64,000 nt of DNA, taken from Ficedula albicollis. Taxonomy: Eukaryota; Chordata; Aves; Passeriformes; Muscicapidae. Position numbers and translations under genes: made by a program. Under the pieces are notes generated by a model. That model was not told the origin of the DNA, did no database searches, and was given only the letters and a program-made list of their open reading frames with translations. How positions within the stretch are numbered: the stretch's first letter is position 1; every line of letters starts with the position of its first letter. The stretch spans positions 356,688 to 420,687 of the forward strand of contig NW_004775926.1 of assembly GCF_000247815.1 (NCBI RefSeq), given 5' to 3'. Below, one piece after another: positions 13,311-25,763 of the stretch.

Positions 13311-16300
13311 ATTTGATAGCTACTAAAATTCGGAAGGAAGCAAGGAGATGTATGTTAGAAAAAAGACCATACTGAACTTGATTTTTTGGTGTTGTGGGTG
13401 AGTTCTTGTCTCTACAAGAGATCAGTAAAATTGAGTAAATATCTGTGTAAAATGTTGATGACTGACCCCTAGTTTCCCCAGTTCATGTTAGCTTTCTTAT
13501 TGCCCATGGCTGTGTCTCCTTCTTAAAAGTGGCTCTGTGTCTTGGTCTCCCTGTGAAGCCATTACTCTTCCCAAACAGTTTATAAGAACACTGGATACCT
13601 TAAACAGTCCTCTGTATTCCTGTCATGAAGGCGACACATTACAGATCATGTACTGTAACACCTAAATTTTGGATCATTAAACCTTTTAGCAGGGAATTTT
13701 AAAATTTTGTTCACCAATTGTGGGACTGGGGAGCACAGTTGAGCCTCAAGTCTTTGTCTGCAAGTCAAAGCCATGTGAAAAATGCTGTTTTACAGCACAC
13801 TGCACTTGAAGAATGAGCATGAAAATTGCATTTTACTTACGTCTTCAGAGGAAGCTTTTCAGAGGTCTCTGACTCAAATCAAATCATAGAAAATTTCACC
13901 AAAACACCTCAAATTTCTTAAGTCCGGCAGAATGTCTTCTCAATGAATGTGAAAAATTTAAGCGGATTGTGCCTACATGTTCTAGTACCAGAAATCTTGA
14001 AGAAAAGAGAATTTACCTGGTGGAGGAGACTAAGCAAGCAAAACAGCTCAGAAGCACTAGGAAAAATACAGTGCTTGGAAAAAGTTGTCTTGAAATGGAA
14101 CACAGAGAAAATGAGACTAGAAATCATTCTGCAATATCAGCTCAATGACTTTTTGTGTCTTCTTCTTAACAATGTTCACTTTGTAAAGTAGTAGAGTGTA
14201 GGATGTAAAAAATGGGTTTCTTTGGAGAAATAGACAACGATAACTGAATTGCTACCAAAAAAATGAAAGGGAAAACAAGGAAGGAAAGAGGAGATATTGT
14301 TTTGGGGCCTGAGATTTGTGTAACATACATTTTTGCGAAGTTGGCAAGACTTGTAGGTGCCTGATGATAATTGCAAGGGGCCCTACAGGCACAAGTTCAA
14401 GCCAGGACTTACTCCTGTTAATCACAAAAGATGCAAGGGGCCAAACATGGCACACAATTAAGGCAGGCTATCGGAGAAGAGAAAACAGATCACACAAAAG
14501 AAAGGTGCTCCACTCCTCCATGCCTCTTGGACAGGCTTGGCACCACAGCAGGCAACAGGGAAAGATGCCCTAGAAAGGATGCACACACAAAAACAGAGCT
14601 GGGTTAAGAAAAGATGATGCAGGAGTCAAAAAATCCCCATTCCAGAATGAGTATTAACCAAAGGAGTGATGGTATTCAAACAATTTTGGGAGATTCAAAC
14701 CAGAGATTTGTCTTCTAGGAACAGAGCTGACATAGTTGTCTGAAGGTTGGAGTAATTCATAAAACCTAATGAAACATACAGGAAATGTAGGAAATCTGTC
14801 ACAGCAAAACCCACAGAGTAAGTGGCTAAAAAAAAAAAAAAAAATATTTCCCCTGAAATGTCATGCTTAGGTTTTCAGAATTAGCTTTTCAACGTATAAC
14901 TTACATTCAAAGAAGGCCTGATTTTAGAGTACCAAAAGCTGTGAATCCTACCAAAACTTCACCTTTGAATTTAGGGATTGCACTGAGAGTTTTTCTCAGA
15001 AAGAAGAAATGGATCACATGTCTTCCCTTAAAGCTGTAATGAATGGTCCCATCTCTGAATCAGCTGGTTGGAATCTGCATCCAGTAACTGTACTAGAATG
15101 GAAGCCAAAATATCTAAGGAAAGATGAAATCAACCACAAATTAAATGTTTTTAAAAGTAGTGCAGAATGACTGATTTCTATTTTTCTGGCCAAAAGGCTC
15201 TTATTGAGAGAGAGAAAAAAGCTTTAATCTGAACCAGGAAGCTATCAGAGCTGCCCTGAAGTTATCAGAACCTAGAACACACCTCTTTCTGGCTGAGATG
15301 CCATTTGGAGATGGATAAGACCTTGCAAAGGTCCCCAGGCTTGTAAATGGAATTAAAACTGCAGATCTAAGCCCTCACAAGAGCTTGTATGACTGCGAGT
15401 ACTGTCAAACCTTCAGCTAAAGTCTTCCAAACAGGCTAAATTGGTCTGCAGCTAAACATCACTGGTCAGCCTAAGCCTCAGGAAAGACAACAGGTTTTGT
15501 ACAGAAGATATATATAGAAGTTCAGTGATAAAAGAGATATCAAGCAGAGGAAAATCTTGGAAAGTTGCATCCAAAATCCAAGCCACTGCTCCTATTCCAT
15601 CACCTCTGAAGAAAAGCTCAAAGGACTAATAAGGATGCAGCACTAGGGATTGCCTGGAGCTAGATTCCACACACAAGTCTGCAAGTACACAAGGAATTTT
15701 GCTGAAATTGTGACTTCCGTAAAAGCTCTTAAAACTGCAATGAAAGAACTCTGGATTTGTGTAATAAGCCAGTTGTGTTCACAGAGGACATCAGGTGTAA
15801 TTTTGTGTTTGGCATCCTCAGTCTGTTTTCGCATATACAAGTTCAATATTTATCATAACTCATTCCACAATTTGGTTTTCTCCCCAGTAAAAGGAGAGAA
15901 GAGTTCTCAATCACTGGTGAGAAATAAAGAACTGGACCTCTAGGTGTAATAATTCATTCAGCATGCAACACTGGGAGAAAACCCAACATTTGCATGTTCT
16001 TATTTTGCAGTTGTGAAACACTGTGATCAAATTTTTAAGAGAACAATCCAAACGTTTCTTTTCCTGGGGAAAAAAAATCAACAATCAGTTCAAGAATTAA
16101 TGACGTTTCTATAGAGGACACATGAAGTGTTCTGGAGGCTTGGTTTAACAGTTCCTGAATAACCTGTGGAGGAAGTGTTCCTACAGGGTTTCAGAAGAAA
16201 AGTAAAAGTGCGATGAAGGAAGATGATTCATGGGAGAGGAAGTGTCAAGCCTCTTCTTAGAAGGCAAATCTGGAATAAATTCATAGTAAAGATAATTTGG

Positions 16301-17142
16301 CAGTGGGGAGAGCAAGGGAACAAGGCAGCTGCAAAGAGAAACTTGAATCTCTACAGGTTTTGGATCAAAATTAGCTGTTGCAATACATTCAGGGGTGGAA
16401 AACATTACACTGAGTTAATCCCAAGGTGTAAAAAGTGTCTGTAAGACACAAAATATCACCAAAAGGATGAAAATATGAAGTGAAAGTTATTCAGAAAGGG
16501 CAGGTCCCAATGCTAAATAAATCAAATAAATACTAAATAAACCAAACTCAGATAAGCACCAAGCCAGCAAGAAATTAGCCCTTTTTAGAGGAGAGTGAAC
16601 TATTTTGATAGTATTATGCCCAAAAAGGTGTCAAGTTTTAAAAAATCTGGCCGCAGAGTCAGAACTCATAAATGGAGTTTATTGAGATATCTTGGAGCAG
16701 GATGTGTTTTCTTATGTCTGTTAGCACAATACAGAGGATTAACCCAATTACAGCTCCTCTCACCTTTTTGCCCACAGGCAAGGGCAATGAGAGAACATAT
16801 GAAAGATTAATTAATGTGTAAAAACCCAGACTTCTTTTTCAGTTCCACCTGGGAAAATAGTTCCTGTATCAAATTCATATCTGCAAGGTGATATCTTGAG
16901 ACTTTTCTCTGCAAATTATTATAAAATTCACATACAAAGCTACTATATTCTGGTGCTGTTCTTGCTCTGTGCTGACCCCAGACTGGTTCAGCTGCAGAGC
17001 TAGCACAAGAAACAAACATCTTTTTATGAGCTTTTCATGAAATTTATAACCAGAGAAAATTGTCTCGACCAGATAAAGAGATGACTTTGAGTGGGGATTA
17101 TAAAACCACTAAAGGGAAAAATACAGAAAAAAGAAAAGGGAA
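13311..17142. other. Non-coding spacer, no gene recognised
   Basis: Only short frames occur. An A-run of about 17 lies near 14827-14843. Two spots in 14940-16000 faintly recall zinc-finger or linker residues, but frames are broken and the cysteine/histidine spacing is absent, so I do not call a pseudogene. A short tandem of 'aaataaa'-type units lies at about 16515-16545. Confidence 0.55.
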
Positions 17143-17174
17143 GGGAAGTTTCAGGGAAGGGAAGTTTCAGGGAA
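17143..17174 (+). repeat. Two 16-bp units leading into (GGGAA)n
   Basis: The unit 'gggaagtttcagggaa' occurs twice in tandem (17143-17158 and 17159-17174), just before the pure pentamer array. The same two units occur in reverse complement at 34255-34286, beside another TTCCC-type array. The unit is a GGGAA repeat with 'gtttca' inserted, so it may mark a shared ancestral array edge. Confidence 0.93.
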
Positions 17175-17176
17175 GG

Positions 17177-19898
17177 GGGAAGGGAAGGGAAGGGAAGGGA
17201 AGGGAAGGGAAGGGAAGGGAAGGGAAGGGAAGGGAAGGGAAGGGAAGGGAAGGGAAGGGAAGGGAAGGGAAGGGAAGGGAAGGGAAGGGAAGGGAAGGGA
17301 AGGGAAGGGAAGGGAAGGGAAGGGAAGGGAAGGGAAGGGAAGGGAAGGGAAGGGAAGGGAAGGGAAGGGAAGGGAAGGGAAGGGAAGGGAAGGGAAGGGA
17401 AGGGAAGGGAAGGGAAGGGAAGGGAAGGGAAGGGAAGGGAAGGGAAGGGAAGGGAAGGGAAGGGAAGGGAAGGGAAGGGAAGGGAAGGGAAGGGAAGGGA
17501 AGGGAAGGGAAGGGAAGGGAAGGGAAGGGAAGGGAAGGGAAGGGAAGGGAAGGGAAGGGAAGGGAAGGGAAGGGAAGGGAAGGGAAGGGAAGGGAAGGGA
17601 AGGGAAGGGAAGGGAAGGGAAGGGAAGGGAAGGGAAGGGAAGGGAAGGGAAGGGAAGGGAAGGGAAGGGAAGGGAAGGGAAGGGAAGGGAAGGGAAGGGA
17701 AGGGAAGGGAAGGGAAGGGAAGGGAAGGGAAGGGAAGGGAAGGGAAGGGAAGGGAAGGGAAGGGAAGGGAAGGGAAGGGAAGGGAAGGGAAGGGAAGGGA
17801 AGGGAAGGGAAGGGAAGGGAAGGGAAGGGAAGGGAAGGGAAGGGAAGGGAAGGGAAGGGAAGGGAAGGGAAGGGAAGGGAAGGGAAGGGAAGGGAAGGGA
17901 AGGGAAGGGAAGGGAAGGGAAGGGAAGGGAAGGGAAGGGAAGGGAAGGGAAGGGAAGGGAAGGGAAGGGAAGGGAAGGGAAGGGAAGGGAAGGGAAGGGA
18001 AGGGAAGGGAAGGGAAGGGAAGGGAAGGGAAGGGAAGGGAAGGGAAGGGAAGGGAAGGGAAGGGAAGGGAAGGGAAGGGAAGGGAAGGGAAGGGAAGGGA
18101 AGGGAAGGGAAGGGAAGGGAAGGGAAGGGAAGGGAAGGGAAGGGAAGGGAAGGGAAGGGAAGGGAAGGGAAGGGAAGGGAAGGGAAGGGAAGGGAAGGGA
18201 AGGGAAGGGAAGGGAAGGGAAGGGAAGGGAAGGGAAGGGAAGGGAAGGGAAGGGAAGGGAAGGGAAGGGAAGGGAAGGGAAGGGAAGGGAAGGGAAGGGA
18301 AGGGAAGGGAAGGGAAGGGAAGGGAAGGGAAGGGAAGGGAAGGGAAGGGAAGGGAAGGGAAGGGAAGGGAAGGGAAGGGAAGGGAAGGGAAGGGAAGGGA
18401 AGGGAAGGGAAGGGAAGGGAAGGGAAGGGAAGGGAAGGGAAGGGAAGGGAAGGGAAGGGAAGGGAAGGGAAGGGAAGGGAAGGGAAGGGAAGGGAAGGGA
18501 AGGGAAGGGAAGGGAAGGGAAGGGAAGGGAAGGGAAGGGAAGGGAAGGGAAGGGAAGGGAAGGGAAGGGAAGGGAAGGGAAGGGAAGGGAAGGGAAGGGA
18601 AGGGAAGGGAAGGGAAGGGAAGGGAAGGGAAGGGAAGGGAAGGGAAGGGAAGGGAAGGGAAGGGAAGGGAAGGGAAGGGAAGGGAAGGGAAGGGAAGGGA
18701 AGGGAAGGGAAGGGAAGGGAAGGGAAGGGAAGGGAAGGGAAGGGAAGGGAAGGGAAGGGAAGGGAAGGGAAGGGAAGGGAAGGGAAGGGAAGGGAAGGGA
18801 AGGGAAGGGAAGGGAAGGGAAGGGAAGGGAAGGGAAGGGAAGGGAAGGGAAGGGAAGGGAAGGGAAGGGAAGGGAAGGGAAGGGAAGGGAAGGGAAGGGA
18901 AGGGAAGGGAAGGGAAGGGAAGGGAAGGGAAGGGAAGGGAAGGGAAGGGAAGGGAAGGGAAGGGAAGGGAAGGGAAGGGAAGGGAAGGGAAGGGAAGGGA
19001 AGGGAAGGGAAGGGAAGGGAAGGGAAGGGAAGGGAAGGGAAGGGAAGGGAAGGGAAGGGAAGGGAAGGGAAGGGAAGGGAAGGGAAGGGAAGGGAAGGGA
19101 AGGGAAGGGAAGGGAAGGGAAGGGAAGGGAAGGGAAGGGAAGGGAAGGGAAGGGAAGGGAAGGGAAGGGAAGGGAAGGGAAGGGAAGGGAAGGGAAGGGA
19201 AGGGAAGGGAAGGGAAGGGAAGGGAAGGGAAGGGAAGGGAAGGGAAGGGAAGGGAAGGGAAGGGAAGGGAAGGGAAGGGAAGGGAAGGGAAGGGAAGGGA
19301 AGGGAAGGGAAGGGAAGGGAAGGGAAGGGAAGGGAAGGGAAGGGAAGGGAAGGGAAGGGAAGGGAAGGGAAGGGAAGGGAAGGGAAGGGAAGGGAAGGGA
19401 AGGGAAGGGAAGGGAAGGGAAGGGAAGGGAAGGGAAGGGAAGGGAAGGGAAGGGAAGGGAAGGGAAGGGAAGGGAAGGGAAGGGAAGGGAAGGGAAGGGA
19501 AGGGAAGGGAAGGGAAGGGAAGGGAAGGGAAGGGAAGGGAAGGGAAGGGAAGGGAAGGGAAGGGAAGGGAAGGGAAGGGAAGGGAAGGGAAGGGAAGGGA
19601 AGGGAAGGGAAGGGAAGGGAAGGGAAGGGAAGGGAAGGGAAGGGAAGGGAAGGGAAGGGAAGGGAAGGGAAGGGAAGGGAAGGGAAGGGAAGGGAAGGGA
19701 AGGGAAGGGAAGGGAAGGGAAGGGAAGGGAAGGGAAGGGAAGGGAAGGGAAGGGAAGGGAAGGGAAGGGAAGGGAAGGGAAGGGAAGGGAAGGGAAGGGA
19801 AGGGAAGGGAAGGGAAGGGAAGGGAAGGGAAGGGAAGGGAAGGGAAGGGAAGGGAAGGGAAGGGAAGGGAAGGGAAGGGAAGGGAAGGGAAGGGAAGG
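17177..19898 (+). repeat. (GGGAA)n pentanucleotide array, about 544 copies
   Basis: About 2,722 bp of perfect GGGAA with no visible variant unit. The plus strand is all purine, making it a candidate for triplex and G-rich secondary structure. Because the unit is 5 bp, every frame without a stop gives a Gly-Arg-Glu-Gly-Lys or Pro-Phe-Pro-Ser-Leu periodic translation of more than 900 codons on both strands. These are repeat artefacts, not genes. Perfect uniformity over 2.7 kb implies very recent expansion or homogenised assembly consensus. Confidence 0.98.
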
Positions 19899-22443
19899 AG
19901 AAAGATATAAAAATGAATAATTCAGATGGTTCTTTGCCCTGCGCAGAGGCAGAGAAGAATTCATGAAATGGAATGAGGCATCTGCCCATATGTACATGGA
20001 TGGATTAAATGGTTTGGAAAGGAAGAATCCAGATCAGATGTTCAATTCCTGAGAGAAAATTTTGTCTGTTACTCCCTTCATCATGGGGAAAGTTCTGTTT
20101 GGATTTGGGATTTTCAGCATTGGTGTTTCCTACCTCTGTGGCAGTATCACCAGTGGTTTACTAAGGATTGGGTTTTGGCAGATTGTAGAGTTTGCTTTGT
20201 GGTATCACTTGGAAAGAAAGTGTAATTGTCACACATGGCAAGTTCTACTAATGCCACACAAGTGTTTTTCCTTTTTTGGCCCCTGGGTTTTTAGTGAAGG
20301 GAGAGTGAGAATGAACACAATAAAATCTATTTGAACTCTACCTATAATTAAAGATTGCAGATTACTGTTGACAAACTCATCCTTTAAATTATTTCGGAAG
20401 AGTTACCAGAGGTCAAAAGAATAACAGACTCTTCATCACACTGTAACTTATTAGTGATTTATGTGCTTTGAAAGAAAAATTCACAAAAGCCCCCTTTCAT
20501 CCTGAGATTTGCTTCCTAATCAGTTTTATAGATATGAACTCTTATAACTACTTAAGTGCCCTTAGTAGTTAGACATTTTCCCAAAAAACATTGGCCTAAT
20601 GCAGTGTTTCCCTTGGTGCATGAACAAAAGGAAGCTTGCCACAGCAAAACCAGAATTTTATTTAGTAATTCAGAGGGAAGTTTTGTTCTGTGAAAGTAAA
20701 AATAGGGTCTGGGTAGCAGCAGAAAAAATTGTACCACATTTAAGACAAAAGTCGTTCATTTGGTGCTTTCAGAACCCTTTCAGAATAGGTTTTGAAAATT
20801 TATTTGTAGCCTAGGTAGGTCTTAAGGAATGAGCTGTAAATGTAAATGTGACCCTACAGGATAAATACCAAACACCACCAGGAGTTTTTAAGTAGCATTC
20901 AGCCCAGGATTCCAGTGACCCACAAATGGGCATGATTAAGGGAAAAACACACATTCAGTGTAACCCATTAAACAGAGCCCTCCCAGACTCTCTGTGTGCC
21001 ACAAAATGCAGCCACAAGAGTATTGCTCTGGAAATGATGGAGAGAAAACAGACACCAATTTTATGTGAATCCAGTGAAGGTAACTCCTTGAAAACACAAT
21101 TTAAAGAATCAAGATGAATAATCCAGGTGAAGAATGTGCAGTGTCCAGCCAGATGCCGCTGTACCAAGAGATGCATTACCAACACTGTGGGGTTAAACTC
21201 CCTTTTCATCTTCTGCATTAAAAAAACCACATAAAAAAATGGTGTTAGGGAGAGTGGCAGGCAACTCCATGCCCTGGGGAGAGTAACTTCATCTCTTCCC
21301 ATCTCTGACATGCTCCTTAGTATTGCTCACTTCTAATTCCACAGGAAGTGGTTCGACAGAGGCTTAGTCACTCCAGATGCATTTGCACATAAGTAACTGA
21401 ATCTTGTAACCTTGACTGTCATCTCTAGAAATACTGACAATAAATAAGCCCACGTGTATCACAAGAACACAGCTTTTTACCCAAGCAAACACATTTTTTT
21501 GGAGGAGCATGGGCTTTTCAGCATCTACTCCACAGCCTATTGCATGGACAGCAGCCATTGAATGGAAAATACATACTGCACTGTCACGAAAGAGCAAAAT
21601 AATTTCCCTGTGTTTTGAAGTCTTTTGTAAAGTATTATCAGCTCAAGGTGAGCCACGGTGACTGCAGCATCTGGCCAACTCAAGCCCTTCCAGCACACCC
21701 TTTGTCTCATTCCACTTCGCTCCTCTGATTCACTGCAATTTATATTCTATTAGCACAGAAAAACAAAGTGTCGGCTCTGAGTCAGCCTGCCTGAACAGAA
21801 CCATTTGCTCACTGCTGCTTCCCAAGAACAATGATGTTTTGATTCTGGAACAAAAAACTCTAACCCAGCACCCAAGAAGAGAGCAATCTTCACACTCATC
21901 TCCTCAGTGTGCTTCAAAAAACAGGTTTTCAAATGTATATGTGTACACAGCACACATCCACATTCACAAACATATTCACAGATCAGAAATTAATCTGACA
22001 TTAAAGCCAAAAGTAGTAGTTGCAATGTAAGAGTACATATGTTGCAAAAGTGGGTTCAAAACCATTGTAAATACCACAATAATCATGTCCGTGGAGCTAG
22101 GCTGTTAGCCTTTGACTCGGAAAAGAGAATCCCTCACCTTAAATTCACAGAATTTCATTAAAAACTGAATCGAATTGCTGTGGGGAGGAGAAGGAATTGA
22201 TCACCATCTGAACCACTTGGGTCTGAAGTACAAAAATTGAGCTGTGTCTTCTCTAAGAAGATGGATTTGGCACTGAGTTGATTCTCAGTTTCTTTTGGAA
22301 ACCCACATCTGTAGAAATACTTTATGTAAGAATACATCTATACCTATGGAGTGTTTCAGAGAGCTGGATTTGTCATTCCCTGTTCAAAATAGAAAGCATC
22401 ACAGATGTCCTTGAATGTTGCAAGTAACCATGGTCATCTACCA
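19899..22443. other. Non-coding spacer, nothing recognised
   Basis: No domain-bearing frame is seen. Overlapping frames on both strands near 20926-21311 and 21364-21597 are short and unremarkable. No named repeat is recognised until the CR1 tail at 22444. Confidence 0.6.
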
Positions 22444-22511
22444 TGGCTCAGTGCTGGGGTAATGGTTGGAATCAAAGATCTTAGAAGTCTTTTCTGACCT
22501 TAATGGTATTA
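22444..22511 (+). mobile_element. CR1 LINE, extreme 3' end
   Basis: The 68 bp match the last part of CR1: 'ctcagtgctggggtaatggt', then a decayed 'gatcttagaagtcttttctg' and 'accttaatggtattattcc'. The normal element ends in a short ATTCTATG-type microsatellite. Here that position is followed immediately by the TTCC array, with no unrelated base between them. The rest of the element upstream is too decayed or absent to call. Confidence 0.82.
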
Positions 22512-25370
22512 TTCCTTCCTTCCTTCCTTCCTTCCTTCCTTCCTTCCTTCCTTCCTTCCTTCCTTCCTTCCTTCCTTCCTTCCTTCCTTCCTTCCTTCCT
22601 TCCTTCCTTCCTTCCTTCCTTCCTTCCTTCCTTCCTTCCTTCCTTCCTTCCTTCCTTCCTTCCTTCCTTCCTTCCTTCCTTCCTTCCTTCCTTCCTTCCT
22701 TCCTTCCTTCCTTCCTTCCTTCCTTCCTTCCTTCCTTCCTTCCTTCCTTCCTTCCTTCCTTCCTTCCTTCCTTCCTTCCTTCCTTCCTTCCTTCCTTCCT
22801 TCCTTCCTTCCTTCCTTCCTTCCTTCCTTCCTTCCTTCCTTCCTTCCTTCCTTCCTTCCTTCCTTCCTTCCTTCCTTCCTTCCTTCCTTCCTTCCTTCCT
22901 TCCTTCCTTCCTTCCTTCCTTCCTTCCTTCCTTCCTTCCTTCCTTCCTTCCTTCCTTCCTTCCTTCCTTCCTTCCTTCCTTCCTTCCTTCCTTCCTTCCT
23001 TCCTTCCTTCCTTCCTTCCTTCCTTCCTTCCTTCCTTCCTTCCTTCCTTCCTTCCTTCCTTCCTTCCTTCCTTCCTTCCTTCCTTCCTTCCTTCCTTCCT
23101 TCCTTCCTTCCTTCCTTCCTTCCTTCCTTCCTTCCTTCCTTCCTTCCTTCCTTCCTTCCTTCCTTCCTTCCTTCCTTCCTTCCTTCCTTCCTTCCTTCCT
23201 TCCTTCCTTCCTTCCTTCCTTCCTTCCTTCCTTCCTTCCTTCCTTCCTTCCTTCCTTCCTTCCTTCCTTCCTTCCTTCCTTCCTTCCTTCCTTCCTTCCT
23301 TCCTTCCTTCCTTCCTTCCTTCCTTCCTTCCTTCCTTCCTTCCTTCCTTCCTTCCTTCCTTCCTTCCTTCCTTCCTTCCTTCCTTCCTTCCTTCCTTCCT
23401 TCCTTCCTTCCTTCCTTCCTTCCTTCCTTCCTTCCTTCCTTCCTTCCTTCCTTCCTTCCTTCCTTCCTTCCTTCCTTCCTTCCTTCCTTCCTTCCTTCCT
23501 TCCTTCCTTCCTTCCTTCCTTCCTTCCTTCCTTCCTTCCTTCCTTCCTTCCTTCCTTCCTTCCTTCCTTCCTTCCTTCCTTCCTTCCTTCCTTCCTTCCT
23601 TCCTTCCTTCCTTCCTTCCTTCCTTCCTTCCTTCCTTCCTTCCTTCCTTCCTTCCTTCCTTCCTTCCTTCCTTCCTTCCTTCCTTCCTTCCTTCCTTCCT
23701 TCCTTCCTTCCTTCCTTCCTTCCTTCCTTCCTTCCTTCCTTCCTTCCTTCCTTCCTTCCTTCCTTCCTTCCTTCCTTCCTTCCTTCCTTCCTTCCTTCCT
23801 TCCTTCCTTCCTTCCTTCCTTCCTTCCTTCCTTCCTTCCTTCCTTCCTTCCTTCCTTCCTTCCTTCCTTCCTTCCTTCCTTCCTTCCTTCCTTCCTTCCT
23901 TCCTTCCTTCCTTCCTTCCTTCCTTCCTTCCTTCCTTCCTTCCTTCCTTCCTTCCTTCCTTCCTTCCTTCCTTCCTTCCTTCCTTCCTTCCTTCCTTCCT
24001 TCCTTCCTTCCTTCCTTCCTTCCTTCCTTCCTTCCTTCCTTCCTTCCTTCCTTCCTTCCTTCCTTCCTTCCTTCCTTCCTTCCTTCCTTCCTTCCTTCCT
24101 TCCTTCCTTCCTTCCTTCCTTCCTTCCTTCCTTCCTTCCTTCCTTCCTTCCTTCCTTCCTTCCTTCCTTCCTTCCTTCCTTCCTTCCTTCCTTCCTTCCT
24201 TCCTTCCTTCCTTCCTTCCTTCCTTCCTTCCTTCCTTCCTTCCTTCCTTCCTTCCTTCCTTCCTTCCTTCCTTCCTTCCTTCCTTCCTTCCTTCCTTCCT
24301 TCCTTCCTTCCTTCCTTCCTTCCTTCCTTCCTTCCTTCCTTCCTTCCTTCCTTCCTTCCTTCCTTCCTTCCTTCCTTCCTTCCTTCCTTCCTTCCTTCCT
24401 TCCTTCCTTCCTTCCTTCCTTCCTTCCTTCCTTCCTTCCTTCCTTCCTTCCTTCCTTCCTTCCTTCCTTCCTTCCTTCCTTCCTTCCTTCCTTCCTTCCT
24501 TCCTTCCTTCCTTCCTTCCTTCCTTCCTTCCTTCCTTCCTTCCTTCCTTCCTTCCTTCCTTCCTTCCTTCCTTCCTTCCTTCCTTCCTTCCTTCCTTCCT
24601 TCCTTCCTTCCTTCCTTCCTTCCTTCCTTCCTTCCTTCCTTCCTTCCTTCCTTCCTTCCTTCCTTCCTTCCTTCCTTCCTTCCTTCCTTCCTTCCTTCCT
24701 TCCTTCCTTCCTTCCTTCCTTCCTTCCTTCCTTCCTTCCTTCCTTCCTTCCTTCCTTCCTTCCTTCCTTCCTTCCTTCCTTCCTTCCTTCCTTCCTTCCT
24801 TCCTTCCTTCCTTCCTTCCTTCCTTCCTTCCTTCCTTCCTTCCTTCCTTCCTTCCTTCCTTCCTTCCTTCCTTCCTTCCTTCCTTCCTTCCTTCCTTCCT
24901 TCCTTCCTTCCTTCCTTCCTTCCTTCCTTCCTTCCTTCCTTCCTTCCTTCCTTCCTTCCTTCCTTCCTTCCTTCCTTCCTTCCTTCCTTCCTTCCTTCCT
25001 TCCTTCCTTCCTTCCTTCCTTCCTTCCTTCCTTCCTTCCTTCCTTCCTTCCTTCCTTCCTTCCTTCCTTCCTTCCTTCCTTCCTTCCTTCCTTCCTTCCT
25101 TCCTTCCTTCCTTCCTTCCTTCCTTCCTTCCTTCCTTCCTTCCTTCCTTCCTTCCTTCCTTCCTTCCTTCCTTCCTTCCTTCCTTCCTTCCTTCCTTCCT
25201 TCCTTCCTTCCTTCCTTCCTTCCTTCCTTCCTTCCTTCCTTCCTTCCTTCCTTCCTTCCTTCCTTCCTTCCTTCCTTCCTTCCTTCCTTCCTTCCTTCCT
25301 TCCTTCCTTCCTTCCTTCCTTCCTTCCTTCCTTCCTTCCTTCCTTCCTTCCTTCCTTCCTTCCTTCCTTC
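22512..25370 (+). repeat. (TTCC)n tetranucleotide array, about 715 copies
   Basis: About 2,859 bp of perfect TTCC (GGAA on the minus strand) without a variant unit until 25370. It begins at the 3' end of a CR1 element and ends in a short degenerate pyrimidine tract. The roughly 1,000-codon Pro-Ser-Phe-Leu and Arg-Lys-Glu-Gly frames are translations of the repeat. GGAA is the core recognised by ETS-family factors, and long GGAA microsatellites can act as enhancers for some ETS fusion proteins in human cells. No such role is shown here. Confidence 0.98.
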
Positions 25371-25410
25371 TCCCTCCCTCCTTTTTTCCCTCCTTCCTCC
25401 TACTCCTCCC
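25371..25410 (+). repeat. Degenerate pyrimidine edge of (TTCC)n
   Basis: Impure C/T sequence (TCCC units, a T run, TCC units) forms the 3' edge of the array. All visible unit variation is confined to this edge. Confidence 0.85.
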
Positions 25411-25693
25411 AAAAATATTTAAGCCCAAACAGAAACAGATCTAATGCTGAGAAAGTGGTTTTGCTGTGCCTCACAGTTCACAGTACACAAATTTCTGTGA
25501 GAAAAATGCTGAATTTGCTATATAGTATGGCACTTTGGAACAGTAAGAAACATCTAGAAGTTCTCAGACACATATATTTTAGATATTGCTGTAACGATCC
25601 ATGTTTTAAATAGCCCCTAAGTGCTAATAGAAATGTCATTTCCTTACAAACCCTTCCAAAACTCTGTTATGAGATTGTATTTAACATATTAAT

Positions 25694-25710
25694 CCCCCCC
25701 CCTCCCAACC

Positions 25711-25759
<49 letters not shown>

Positions 25760-25763
25760 CCCC
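25694..25763 (+). repeat. C runs flanking a 43-bp G run
   Basis: Nine C at 25694-25702, a short interruption and four C up to 25712 are followed by 43 G (25713-25755) and eight C (25756-25763). The C-G-C arrangement is self-complementary. C runs on both sides of a G run suggest a real C homopolymer broken by a base-calling or assembly error. It is the smallest of five G runs. Confidence 0.9.

Noticed and set aside
14930..16000. Possible decayed zinc-finger gene: a 'SFSQK'-like stretch near 14990 and a linker-like 'TGRKP' near 15969
   Set aside because: The cysteine and histidine spacing is missing, frames are broken, and no second finger unit lines up. Chance is sufficient.
17177..19898. GGGAA array as telomeric sequence
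   Set aside because: The vertebrate telomere unit is TTAGGG. This unit lacks T and lies inside ordinary sequence.
17060..19997. Open frames of more than 900 codons over the GGGAA array on both strands
   Set aside because: They are purely periodic translations of a 5-bp repeat, present in several frames and on both strands.
22438..25613. Open frames of about 1,000 codons over the TTCC array
   Set aside because: The Pro-Ser-Phe-Leu and Arg-Lys-Glu-Gly periodicity comes from the tetramer repeat, and there is no stop because the unit lacks one.
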